Shown one piece after another: positions 32,924 to 39,923 of a DNA stretch of 52,069 nucleotides. This DNA comes from Candidatus Saccharimonadota bacterium (GTDB lineage: Bacteria; Patescibacteriota; Saccharimonadia; Saccharimonadales; Saccharimonadaceae). The translations under genes were made by a program, and so were the position numbers. The stretch is taken from assembly GCA_017514975.1 (NCBI GenBank), contig JAFWIF010000014.1, positions 1-52,069 on the forward strand, read 5' to 3'. How positions within the stretch are numbered: the first letter of the stretch is position 1; each line of letters begins with the position of its first letter. The notes under the pieces were generated by a model. It worked only from the letters and a program-made list of their open reading frames with translations. It searched no databases and was not told the DNA's origin.

Positions 32924-33113
32924 AATTTCTCACCTCCTTGAATAAGTAAAGTATGGCCTGTCTGTTTTGCCGCTTACGCGGCGAGTACACGACACGCCTC
33001 AAGGAGGCGATCGTTTCCGGAAGTGATATCTTCCGTACTGCGTTTTGCGCAGTAACGATCCGATTTGTTAACTATGCGCCTCTTGCTCGCCTTGCGCGGT
33101 TTCGCAATTAGCT
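32924..33113 (-). promoter_or_regulatory. About 190-nt mRNA leader with four consecutive hairpins
   Basis: In mRNA order the hairpins are TACTGCG/CGCAGTA (33036-33054), CGGAAG/CTTCCG (33018-33035, directly abutting), GCCTC/GAGGC (32996-33008) and GCCGC/GCGGC (32969-32982), then AAGGAGGTGA. A chain of perfect stems like this is unusual for an ordinary leader. No known riboswitch core was recognised. The leader could control or stabilise the operon mRNA. Confidence 0.55.
33043..33067 (-). repeat. 25-bp imperfect inverted repeat, right copy
   Basis: The minus strand reads CAAATCGGATCGTTACTG then CGCAAAA, matching 30451-30475 at 22 of 25. It overlaps the first hairpin of the leader. Confidence 0.7.
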
Positions 33114-33119
33114 TCCTTT

Positions 33120-33148
33120 ATTATATCAAAGATTTTGATTTTTGTCAA
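33120..33148 (-). promoter_or_regulatory. Fully consensus promoter of the membrane/secreted protein operon
   Basis: TTGACA (33143-33148), 17 nt, TATAAT (33120-33125) on the minus strand: a perfect sigma70-type match, suggesting very strong expression. The remainder of 33126-33225 is AT-rich and also holds the start of the divergent gene's promoter. Confidence 0.88.
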
Positions 33149-33240
33149 TAGCATTATATCGGAATTTACTATTTTGGCGTTTTATTTTATGCTTATGGTT
33201 ATTTTAGGGGTCAAAGTGGTTATGGTATAATAGTTGCAGA

Positions 33241-33816
33241 ATGATTACGAGCGGCGATTTGATAAGACGAATTACGGGTGGCACAGCTGGCGACTACGTC
33301 CATTCAACAGGCTATGCGAAAGTACGTGGACTCGAGACGCGCGCAAGCAGCCACAGAGAACGGATGGCGCTCGAAAAAGAAAGACAGCACGTGGACGCCT
33401 ATGTTAAGTCGCGCGTTGCGAGAGAGGGGGGTAACATGACCGAAAAAGCACGGACGCTAGAGGAATCGGAGTGGCTGCGCGAAGCAAAGAGGAGCATTCA
33501 GGCGGAGACGCACGATTCATCAGAGAAGCATGGCTATTTTGAAAGGCGAAAGGCGATGCTGACACAGCAGGATAATGTCGCAGATCCTACAAAACACTCC
33601 TATAGAAGTGTCGCGAATGAGCGGAGAAGCTTAAATAATACAGAAGCAGGGCGAGCAAGTTTTGCGCAATACCGGCAATCGCAAGCAGAGCGCTTTGCGG
33701 ATAGACGCATGGCACAAGGGCGGACGAACGGAGGAGCAGGAGTAAGCCCTAGCGGTGGCGCCACGCCAATGCCAAAGATGAGTTTTGGGCGCAATTTTGG
33801 TCGTTTTGGGCGATAA
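33241..33816 (+). CDS. Hypothetical protein, basic and helical
   Basis: The 191-residue protein has no signal peptide or membrane helix. It is rich in Arg, Glu and Lys (HRERMALEKERQHVDAYVKS) and ends with a Gly/Phe/Arg tail (GRNFGRFGR). I do not recognise it; a nucleic-acid-binding role is possible from charge alone. TATAAT (33226-33231) ends 9 nt before the ATG, as in leaderless genes. Its last 68 nt overlap the 3' end of prmC on the opposite strand, an unusual tail-to-tail overlap. Confidence 0.6.
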   Translation: MITSGDLIRRITGGTAGDYVHSTGYAKVRGLETRASSHRERMALEKERQHVDAYVKSRVAREGGNMTEKARTLEESEWLREAKRSIQAETHDSSEKHGYFERRKAMLTQQDNVADPTKHSYRSVANERRSLNNTEAGRASFAQYRQSQAERFADRRMAQGRTNGGAGVSPSGGATPMPKMSFGRNFGRFGR

Positions 33817-34603
33817 ATTCAAGTTGAGGAGCGTGCGCCTGCGCGTAAGCGACAATGGCGGCATGCTGACTCAAATCGGCCTCGAGAACGAGAAAGGCGT
33901 TTTTTTTGAGATATTGAGGCGCCACGCGCAGACAAGCCTTGACCAGAGCGAGGCCGTGATCAGGGGCGAAAAGGGCGCTTTTTGGCTCATGCGCAAGTTC
34001 AGGGGAAAGCCAAGACCACTCGGAATCGACGTAGGGTAGATTCGCGACGATAAGGTCGTAAGTAGCATCGTGCGGCAAATCTGCAAAAAGATCGGAGCAC
34101 ACAAAACCAACCGAAGCAGAGTGAAGGGCGGCGTTTTTGCGAGCAATAGCCAAGGCGCGTTCGGAAATATCGCAAGCTAACACCTGCGCGTCAGGAAATT
34201 CGCAAGCGAGCGTAATAGCGAGACAACCGCTACCAGTACCGATATCAAGGATGGCACGTGGAGGCGGCACAAGAGTTTTGGCAAAGCTAATAATTGCCTC
34301 GGTTTCAGGACGAGGAATCAGTACATCAGGGGTAACAAAAAAATCGCGACCATAAAACGACTTTTTCCCTATTAGATAAGCAAGAGGTGTGTGGTTTTGG
34401 CGTTTTTTTAGTAAAACGTCTGCTTGCGAAAGCTGCGATGTGCTAAGCGCAAGGTCGGGATGAGCATGCAAAAAGGTGCGCTGTTGACCGAGAACGTGCG
34501 CGAGAATTAGCTCGGCGTCGAGAGGCGAGATTGTCCGTTGTGCGGTGCTTAGCCAGGCATGGATAGTGGTTTGGCTAGTTGCCGAGAGATTGTTCGCGGT
34601 CAT
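33749..34603 (-). CDS. prmC: Release factor glutamine methyltransferase PrmC
   Basis: PrmC methylates the GGQ glutamine of release factors. The 284-residue protein has the N-terminal helical domain with [25 protein letters not shown], the SAM-binding [16 protein letters not shown] and a catalytic motif NLPY. The canonical motif is NPPY, so one proline is replaced by leucine; the N and Y that bind the glutamine are kept. Its ATG lies 28 nt inside prfA, so the two are translationally coupled, a typical pairing of enzyme and substrate. Confidence 0.95.
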   Translation of the reverse strand: MTANNLSATSQTTIHAWLSTAQRTISPLDAELILAHVLGQQRTFLHAHPDLALSTSQLSQADVLLKKRQNHTPLAYLIGKKSFYGRDFFVTPDVLIPRPETEAIISFAKTLVPPPRAILDIGTGSGCLAITLACEFPDAQVLACDISERALAIARKNAALHSASVGFVCSDLFADLPHDATYDLIVANLPYVDSEWSWLSPELAHEPKSALFAPDHGLALVKACLRVAPQYLKKNAFLVLEADLSQHAAIVAYAQAHAPQLEFIAQNDQNCAQNSSLALAWRHR

Positions 34604-35618
34604 AACGGCTCAGGGCTTCAATTAGGTCGTCAATTTCGCCGTTCATCGCAGCGGCGAGGTTGCTACGGGAATAATGGATGCGGTGGTCAGTGATACGGTC
34701 TTGGGGATAGTTATAGGTGCGGATTTTTTCGGAGCGGTCGCCGGTGCCGATAAGGGATTTGCGAGCATCAGAGGCGGCGGCGCGTTCGGCGTTGAGCTTT
34801 TGCTCGAGAAGGCGTGAACGAAGAACCGCCATTGCACGCTCACGATTTTGAATCTGACTACGCTCATCTTGCATAGTAACGACAGTGTTGGTCGGGAGAT
34901 GGGTAATCCGAACGGCGGAATCGGTAGTGTTAACTCCCTGCCCGCCGTGACCACCAGAGCGATAGATATCGATACGGAGGTCGTCGGGCTTGATTTCGAT
35001 ATCTTCTTCTTTTGCCTCAGGAAGAACAGCGACCGTAGCGGTGCTAGTGTGGATACGGCCTTGGCTCTCGGTAACAGGAATGCGCTGGACACGGTGGACG
35101 CCGCCTTCGTACTTGAGCTGCCCATAAGGGCGATCGCCAGTCAGCCGAAAAATAACCTCCTTATAGCCGCCAGTATCGTTGAGATTGGCTGATTCGAGCT
35201 CGGCTTTCAGGCCATGAGTCTCGGCATAACGGAGGTACATACGATAGAGGTCGCCAGCAAAAAGCGAAGCTTCGTCGCCGCCAGCGCCAGCACGGATCTC
35301 GATAATCGCAGGTTTGTCGTCGTTTGGATCCTTTGGAATTAAGAGTTCAGAGAGCTTTTGCTCGGTCGCGGCGAGATCTTTTTCGAGATCAGGTTTCAAG
35401 AGGGCGAGTTCGGGGTCTTGGTCGGCGGTCTTGAGGTCGTCGAGGAGAGCGGTGCGATGTTGGTCAAGTTTTAAGAGGTCGTCGACGGTGCTTAAGCGGC
35501 GATTTTTCGAGGGAAAATCGGGGTCGGAATAAGCGTTAGGTTTTGCGAGGAAAGCAAGAATATCCTCGCGCTCTGCGGCGAGGGCCTCGCGGTCAATTTT
35601 TGGGCTGATAGTCGACAT
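34575..35618 (-). CDS. prfA: Peptide chain release factor 1
   Basis: RF1 terminates translation at UAA and UAG. The 347-residue protein has the GGQ motif in [18 protein letters not shown], the RF1-type selectivity segment in [17 protein letters not shown] (PxT), and the acidic N-terminal domain. TAAAAT (35628-35633), preceded by TGC, ends 9 nt before the ATG, so the transcript is probably leaderless. RF1 alone does not read UGA; RF2 is not in this window. Confidence 0.97.
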   Translation of the reverse strand: MSTISPKIDREALAAEREDILAFLAKPNAYSDPDFPSKNRRLSTVDDLLKLDQHRTALLDDLKTADQDPELALLKPDLEKDLAATEQKLSELLIPKDPNDDKPAIIEIRAGAGGDEASLFAGDLYRMYLRYAETHGLKAELESANLNDTGGYKEVIFRLTGDRPYGQLKYEGGVHRVQRIPVTESQGRIHTSTATVAVLPEAKEEDIEIKPDDLRIDIYRSGGHGGQGVNTTDSAVRITHLPTNTVVTMQDERSQIQNRERAMAVLRSRLLEQKLNAERAAASDARKSLIGTGDRSEKIRTYNYPQDRITDHRIHYSRSNLAAAMNGEIDDLIEALSRYDREQSLGN

Positions 35619-35751
35619 TACAGGGTTATTTTAGCATTTTTTAGGGGATTATTGAAGAGGGGCGAGAGATGAGCCTATAAAAGAACTAGGTTGGCAAGAG
35701 TTAGACGTGGAACTACGCAGAAAGCGCGCTTAGGGCAAAGGTTTTGCAAAG

Positions 35752-35792
35752 AAAAAAAGACCCTAGGCTCTCTCTGAGAGAGGCTGGGGTCT
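35752..35792 (-). terminator. Terminator of the multi-HTH gene
   Basis: On the minus strand a long stem (AGACCC / GGGTCT outside, CTCTCTC / GAGAGAG inside) with a 3-nt loop is followed by seven T. It ends the gene stopping at 35817. Confidence 0.9.
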
Positions 35793-35816
35793 AAAAAAGA
35801 TAAGTTTTTTTCGAGA

Positions 35817-37361
35817 TTACACAAGATTAAGTGTCTTGCGCATAATCTCGAGTCCGTTAGGACTCTTGGCAACGGTTTTAAGCAAATCGAGAGTCTCGAC
35901 AGCCTTTTTCTCGTCATAAATCATCGGAACAATCCTGCGAAGCGCAGGGTCATCCAAAGTCCACTCGAGGTATGAGAGTAGCTCGTCGATGGTATGACGG
36001 GTTTCCGAGTTCGAGTCTAGCTTTGTCGACTCTGACTCGTTGTGTTCGGTAGGCTTAGCGGACCTGGCAGTGTCAGGTGCTGAGGGCGCGTTGGCTTGAG
36101 GTTCCTCGACAATCTGCTGTTCCTCCGCTTTGCGAGTATGACGGAGCCTCTGTTCCTGTTCCTGCTCGAGACGGGTTAGTGTCTCCGTGAGCTTGTCGTA
36201 AAGCTCTTGGTCTTTGGGGCGCGCGATACCGTACAGCTCTAGCCTAGAGATATCGGTACTATCTGCGTCTATATGTTTTCCTAATATACGCTGAGTAAGA
36301 CCTAAGGTTTTGCGGCGCTGGCGAAGCTGTTCGCCTTTTGTCCAGGTATTATTCAGAGCATAAATAATCCTTGCGCGTACGTGCTTAGAAATACCAACAG
36401 AGGCGCGTTCGATTCTGCTTATATAATCGCTCGAACACCTTGCTCTTCGCCCTAAAACAGTCTGCGACCAGCCGAGCTTTTTGCGCTCAGCGGCGACGTA
36501 GTGCCCGAAGTCCTCGTCATTAAGAGCAAGGAGGGCCTCCAAATCAACTTTTTTACCATCCGAATTTGCCTCTAGTTTGCTTAGAGTGCTCAAAATGCGC
36601 GAAATCGACTTCTCGCTAACTGGCTGGTCATTCTCGACCTGGCCGACTGTCACGGTCGATATGCCGGCTTGTGTACTCAAAGATTTTACCGAAAGGCCAA
36701 GATAGCGTCGCCTACGACGAATACCTGCGCCGACCGAAGCTTCCTTTTTCTGTAAGACGTGGATAATTTGCTTGCGAAGGTTCGGTCTAGGACTATAACG
36801 ATTATTCTCCCACCCGCTAACAGTTACCTTTGCGATACCTAACTTTTCCCCTAAGTAATCCTGCGACCAGCCGAGTTTTTTGCGCCCGGTAGCGACGTAG
36901 TGCCCGAAGTCCTCGTCATTAAGAGCAAGAAGTTCTTCGGTAGTCATCGAGGCATAATCCTTTTTTGGTTGCTCGACGGACTGCTTCTTGGTCTGCGACG
37001 ACACGGATAGACCGTGGACTTTGACCGTCGTAGGGATAGGCGTACCGTTCGGTACATCTGCTCCCTCACGAAGGGATGCGGGGCGTATGCCCGTTAGTGC
37101 GCTAAACAAGAGCGCCTGCCAGTAGCGACGAGTATCGTCGCCGACACGGAGAACCTCGTAATAGCGCTCCAAAACCTCTTCTGATGGTAGCTCTATACCC
37201 TGCTCGAAGTCGCTAACACTTGTTGTTTCGACGCCGAGTCGCTCCGCTAATGATGCTATAGAAATTCCTAAGCATTCGCGGTGCTGGCTAAGGTTTTCGC
37301 CAAGTTTTCTACCGCTATCTGCTCTAACGTTCTCAATGCCATACGTTCTCGTCTTTTTCAT
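35817..37361 (-). CDS. Regulator with about five tandem XRE-type HTH domains
   Basis: The 514-residue protein contains successive Cro/CI-like helix-turn-helix domains at about residues 20-75, 150-205, 207-262, 285-340 and 343-395. Signatures include SIASLAERLGVETTSVSDFE, WSQDYLGEKLGIAKVTVSGW, SVKSLSTQAGISTVTVGQVE, WSQTVLGRRARCSSDYISRI and LTQRILGKHIDADSTDISRL. Domains 2 and 4 share the lead-in LLALNDEDFGHYVA, so a two-domain block was duplicated. A disordered segment (about 400-450) and a helical C-terminal domain (about 455-514) follow. Multi-site DNA binding is likely; targets are unknown. AAAGGAG precedes the ATG and a consensus promoter lies about 100 nt upstream. Confidence 0.85.
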   Translation of the reverse strand: MKKTRTYGIENVRADSGRKLGENLSQHRECLGISIASLAERLGVETTSVSDFEQGIELPSEEVLERYYEVLRVGDDTRRYWQALLFSALTGIRPASLREGADVPNGTPIPTTVKVHGLSVSSQTKKQSVEQPKKDYASMTTEELLALNDEDFGHYVATGRKKLGWSQDYLGEKLGIAKVTVSGWENNRYSPRPNLRKQIIHVLQKKEASVGAGIRRRRRYLGLSVKSLSTQAGISTVTVGQVENDQPVSEKSISRILSTLSKLEANSDGKKVDLEALLALNDEDFGHYVAAERKKLGWSQTVLGRRARCSSDYISRIERASVGISKHVRARIIYALNNTWTKGEQLRQRRKTLGLTQRILGKHIDADSTDISRLELYGIARPKDQELYDKLTETLTRLEQEQEQRLRHTRKAEEQQIVEEPQANAPSAPDTARSAKPTEHNESESTKLDSNSETRHTIDELLSYLEWTLDDPALRRIVPMIYDEKKAVETLDLLKTVAKSPNGLEIMRKTLNLV

Positions 37362-37462
37362 CTTTTTCTCCTTTACAGCATGCTCAGTACGCCAAAAATC
37401 TAGACATCAAAACTTATCTGAGTTATTAAAGAGCGTACATTTATGAAAGTCGTATCATTTCT

Positions 37463-37491
37463 ATTTTATCATATTTTGCCTAAAAAGTCAA
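37463..37491 (-). promoter_or_regulatory. Promoter of the multi-HTH gene
   Basis: TTGACT (37486-37491), 17 nt, TAAAAT (37463-37468) on the minus strand, giving a leader of about 95 nt. The leader shows no strong hairpin. Confidence 0.78.
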
Positions 37492-37568
37492 GTTATGGTA
37501 CAGTTTTTAGTAGGTTTTGCACTGTTTTGCGACGATTTTTAAGGTAGTAAAACGGGGCAGAATTATGG

Positions 37569-37598
37569 CATTCCGTAGCCTTTATGGCGAACGGAATG
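37569..37598 (+). other. Hairpin 10 nt upstream of tRNA-Val
   Basis: CATTCCGT and ACGGAATG form a perfect 8-bp stem, with GCC/GGC inside it. It is probably part of the tRNA precursor leader, so it may affect processing, or it could be an operator. A weak promoter (TTTTGC, 17 nt, TAAAAC) ends near 37550. Confidence 0.5.
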
Positions 37599-37608
37599 GA
37601 GAATTTGA

Positions 37609-37685
37609 GGATCCTTAGCTCAGTTGGCTAGAGCGCACGATTCACATTCGTGAGGTCACAGGTTCAAGCCCTGTAGGATCCACCA
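37609..37685 (+). tRNA. tRNA-Val (anticodon CAC)
   Basis: A complete 77-nt cloverleaf. The acceptor GGATCCT pairs with AGGATCC. The D arm is TAGCTCAGTTGGCTAGAGC. The anticodon arm CACGA-TTCACAT-TCGTG gives anticodon CAC (GTG codons). The T arm is CACAG-GTTCAAGCC-CTGT-like, and the CCA is encoded. It is inserted between accessory genes of opposite strand. I see no duplicated tRNA 3' end that would mark an integrated element. Confidence 0.97.
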
Positions 37686-37789
37686 AGCCGAATATAGGCA
37701 CTTTTTCGGTCGTTTTCCCCTGTAAATCGCGATTAAATCCCTTGTCGATTTCTGGGGCATTTTTTAGCATTTTTTATCAACAAAACTAT

Positions 37790-37810
37790 ACCCCAGCATA
37801 AGGCTGGGGT
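37790..37810 (-). terminator. Hairpin at the end of the 37840 gene, possible terminator
   Basis: ACCCCAGC and GCTGGGGT form an 8-bp stem with a 5-nt loop. It is followed on the minus strand by ATAGTTTTG rather than a clean T-run, so termination would be imperfect. It may have evolved from a two-way terminator. Confidence 0.5.
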
Positions 37811-37839
37811 TAAAAAAGGAACAATCAAGCGTCGTGAGT

Positions 37840-38571
37840 CTATCCGCCAGACTCTAGTACGAGCTCAGCGATACCTGTGATAAAACGCCGACTCACATCC
37901 GATAAGTCATCAGTCGTAGCCGCGTCATAACGCTCACTACTGAGTTGGTAGCGCTTGACTTCGGAAGACTCAAAGTCGCATGGCATCGTAGCGGTGCTCG
38001 CATCGTCCTCCATAGCACTCAACTCGGAAATAAGCTCTTCGAGAAGCTGATCGAGGCGCTGAACCTTCTCCGAATCTAGCCTCTTGTCGCTACTTTGCGT
38101 AATTTCCCGAGTGAGCTCGCGTAAAGCACGCATGTTTTCGAGATCGAGCGTAATCGGCTCGACAATATTTTCGAGTGGATCAAAGCACTCATAGAGCGTG
38201 CGCCGCGAACGAATAAAAATGCGGCCGTTATACTTGCTGATTGTCTCAAGATGAGAGCTAATAATCAGCGAGCCGTCTGGGAGTGCGCTTTCTGATGAGT
38301 CCGTAGTCGCTTCGAAGTTTTCAATAATTCCAGCGACACACAAAGGAACCGCATCGTCAACATCAATAACGCAATTGTCTGGTTGACTGAGAATGTCGCA
38401 CAAGAAATCATGAACAGCGATTGAATCGCGCTCGACCATTCGTTCATTCGTGAGATTTGGTTCGATATCTTGCCCAACAAAGAATACCGCGTCAGTACTA
38501 TAGTCAAAAGACGTTATGAACTTCCAGCGGCGAAGAATTGTTACGTTATCAAAATCTAGCATGATATTCAC
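37840..38571 (-). CDS. Unknown protein, paralogue of the gene at 38743
   Basis: The 243-residue acidic, soluble protein has an N-terminal domain (about residues 12-125) that aligns with the whole of the 135-residue neighbour. Shared points include RRWKFITSFDY, SIAVHDFLCDIL, AVPLCVAGIIENF, ALPDGSLIISSHLE and SRRTLYEC. The C-terminal part (about 125-243) is helical and unique. I do not recognise the family. GGAGGT precedes the ATG and a perfect promoter lies upstream. Such small paralogous acidic proteins can be effectors or immunity-like proteins, but there is no direct evidence. Confidence 0.65.
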   Translation of the reverse strand: MNIMLDFDNVTILRRWKFITSFDYSTDAVFFVGQDIEPNLTNERMVERDSIAVHDFLCDILSQPDNCVIDVDDAVPLCVAGIIENFEATTDSSESALPDGSLIISSHLETISKYNGRIFIRSRRTLYECFDPLENIVEPITLDLENMRALRELTREITQSSDKRLDSEKVQRLDQLLEELISELSAMEDDASTATMPCDFESSEVKRYQLSSERYDAATTDDLSDVSRRFITGIAELVLESGG

Positions 38572-38610
38572 CTCCGTATTGAGATGGCATTGTAAAGGTG
38601 CAATCTTTTA

Positions 38611-38639
38611 ATTATATCACAGATTATTGTTTTTGTCAA
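38611..38639 (-). promoter_or_regulatory. Consensus promoter of the 37840 gene
   Basis: TTGACA (38634-38639), 17 nt, TATAAT (38611-38616) on the minus strand, a perfect match, with a leader of about 35 nt. Confidence 0.88.
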
Positions 38640-38683
38640 AGTTTTAAGAGGAGGAGCGTTGCAGTCTAGGCGTTGACACTCAT

Positions 38684-38712
38684 AAAAAACCACCCAATAA
38701 AGCTTGGGTGGT
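38684..38712 (-). terminator. Terminator of the 38743 gene
   Basis: ACCACCCAA and TTGGGTGGT form a 9-bp stem with a 6-nt loop, then six T on the minus strand. Confidence 0.9.
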
Positions 38713-38742
38713 CAAGAGTTGATTGGTTGATTGATTGGTGGC

Positions 38743-39150
38743 TTACGCCCGTGTTCTGTCCTTTAAATGTTGAATTAGGGCAGGTTCGTCGGACTCGCCG
38801 AGTTCATACAGGGAGTTTTCGGTCTTTGCATATAAAGACCCGTCTCCGTCGGAAATTAACTCCGCAAGCTGACTCGTAATGATAATTGAGCCGCCTGGAA
38901 TTGCGTCGACCCGAGTCGTAAGGTCTGGACCACAATAAGTGCCAACAAGCCTCACGGGGACTAGAGGCACGCAGCCCTCCTTGCAAAAACGATGCTCCTC
39001 AATCCAATCGCTAAGCAGATTATGGACTGCAAGCGACTGATCCAAGTGATTTGGCGACACTTCGCACCCCTTATCGAAAAAATCATAATCAATAGCGGTA
39101 CGAAACGTCCACTTTTCTAACTTTTTTTCCGTACTGAGTTCTTTACTCAT
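38743..39150 (-). CDS. Unknown protein, paralogue of the N-terminal part of the 37840 product
   Basis: The 135-residue soluble protein shares WTFRTAIDYDFF, SLAVHNLLSDWI, VPLVPVRLVGTYCG, AIPGGSIIITSQLAELI and TENSLYEL with its neighbour, in the same order and spacing. It therefore represents a single-domain version. No known family comes to mind. Its AAAGGAGGG site lies in the loop of a perfect hairpin immediately before the ATG. Its own promoter and terminator make it a separate unit from the 37840 gene. Confidence 0.65.
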   Translation of the reverse strand: MSKELSTEKKLEKWTFRTAIDYDFFDKGCEVSPNHLDQSLAVHNLLSDWIEEHRFCKEGCVPLVPVRLVGTYCGPDLTTRVDAIPGGSIIITSQLAELISDGDGSLYAKTENSLYELGESDEPALIQHLKDRTRA

Positions 39151-39151
39151 A

Positions 39152-39171
39152 CTACAAACCCTCCTTTGTAG
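39152..39171 (-). promoter_or_regulatory. Shine-Dalgarno presented in the loop of a hairpin
   Basis: On the minus strand, CTACAAA and TTTGTAG form a perfect 7-bp stem with loop GGAGGG. The ATG is two nucleotides after the stem. Loop exposure would keep the site open, or hinder 30S access, depending on stability. Confidence 0.6.
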
Positions 39172-39219
39172 ATCAACAACCCATAAACAGCGTCGCGAGA
39201 CTATTCTCGTGATGAGATT

Positions 39220-39248
39220 ATTATATCACAAATCTCTAGTTTTTACAA
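39220..39248 (-). promoter_or_regulatory. Promoter of the 38743 gene
   Basis: TTGTAA (39243-39248), 17 nt, TATAAT (39220-39225) on the minus strand. The leader of about 60 nt contains ATCTCATCACGAGA-like self-complementarity. Confidence 0.75.
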
Positions 39249-39299
39249 TTCGTTTAAATTGTTTTGACGATTTCGTCAAAAAGATAAATCCACGAGTGA

Positions 39300-39914
39300 T
39301 TAGGCGATTTGTTCGACAAGACCATTCTTTAGATGGAGAATGCGCTGATTGCGACTACCACGAAAACGCAAAGTCAAATCACGCTCTTTGAGAATGAATG
39401 GCCCGTCAATCAAGGCATCGAGCGACCGAATAAACTCCCATTCAATACCGTCGCGTGGAATTTTTTCGTAAACTAATCCAGTAAAAGACCAGATATTCCA
39501 GCCAAGTTCTTGTTTTGCCCAACGCGCAATTTCGAGACAGGCGCGCGACTGCAGAACGGGCTCGCCACCACAAAAGGTTAAACCAGATTGCCCTTTGAGG
39601 CGCGCTAATTCTGCCTTAATATCCTCTAGTCGAACCAGCGTGCCGGCGTCTTCGGTTGCCCAAGATTCGGGATTTTGACAGCCAGGACAAGCCTGGCGGC
39701 AACCCTGCGTCCAAATAACTGCGCGTAGACCTGGGCCGTTAACGATACTGTCGCGCTCGATAGGCCCCGCAAGCTGAATGTAGCCATCGGGAATTGCGAT
39801 TTGAGGGCGACACAACTTCAGAGTCCAAGCATCGGGACTTTGAGCGGACAAGAGAGACGCAGGCGCAGATTGCGCTGCGCCTTTATCGTGAATGTTTTTA
39901 TGCTGTGATGCCAT
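39300..39914 (-). CDS. nrdG: Anaerobic ribonucleotide reductase activating protein
   Basis: This radical-SAM enzyme installs the glycyl radical on NrdD. The 204-residue protein has the CxxxCxxC cluster in CRQACPGCQ, SGLTFCGGEP and the C-terminal LRFRGSRNQRIL. An N-terminal extension of about 40 residues precedes the core. It starts 9 nt after the nrdD stop and shares the NrdR-controlled transcript. Confidence 0.95.
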   Translation of the reverse strand: MASQHKNIHDKGAAQSAPASLLSAQSPDAWTLKLCRPQIAIPDGYIQLAGPIERDSIVNGPGLRAVIWTQGCRQACPGCQNPESWATEDAGTLVRLEDIKAELARLKGQSGLTFCGGEPVLQSRACLEIARWAKQELGWNIWSFTGLVYEKIPRDGIEWEFIRSLDALIDGPFILKERDLTLRFRGSRNQRILHLKNGLVEQIA

Positions 39915-39923
39915 ACGGGCAAC

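Noticed and set aside
37609-37685. Integration of a mobile element at tRNA-Val
   Set aside because: No integrase and no second copy of the tRNA 3' end were seen.
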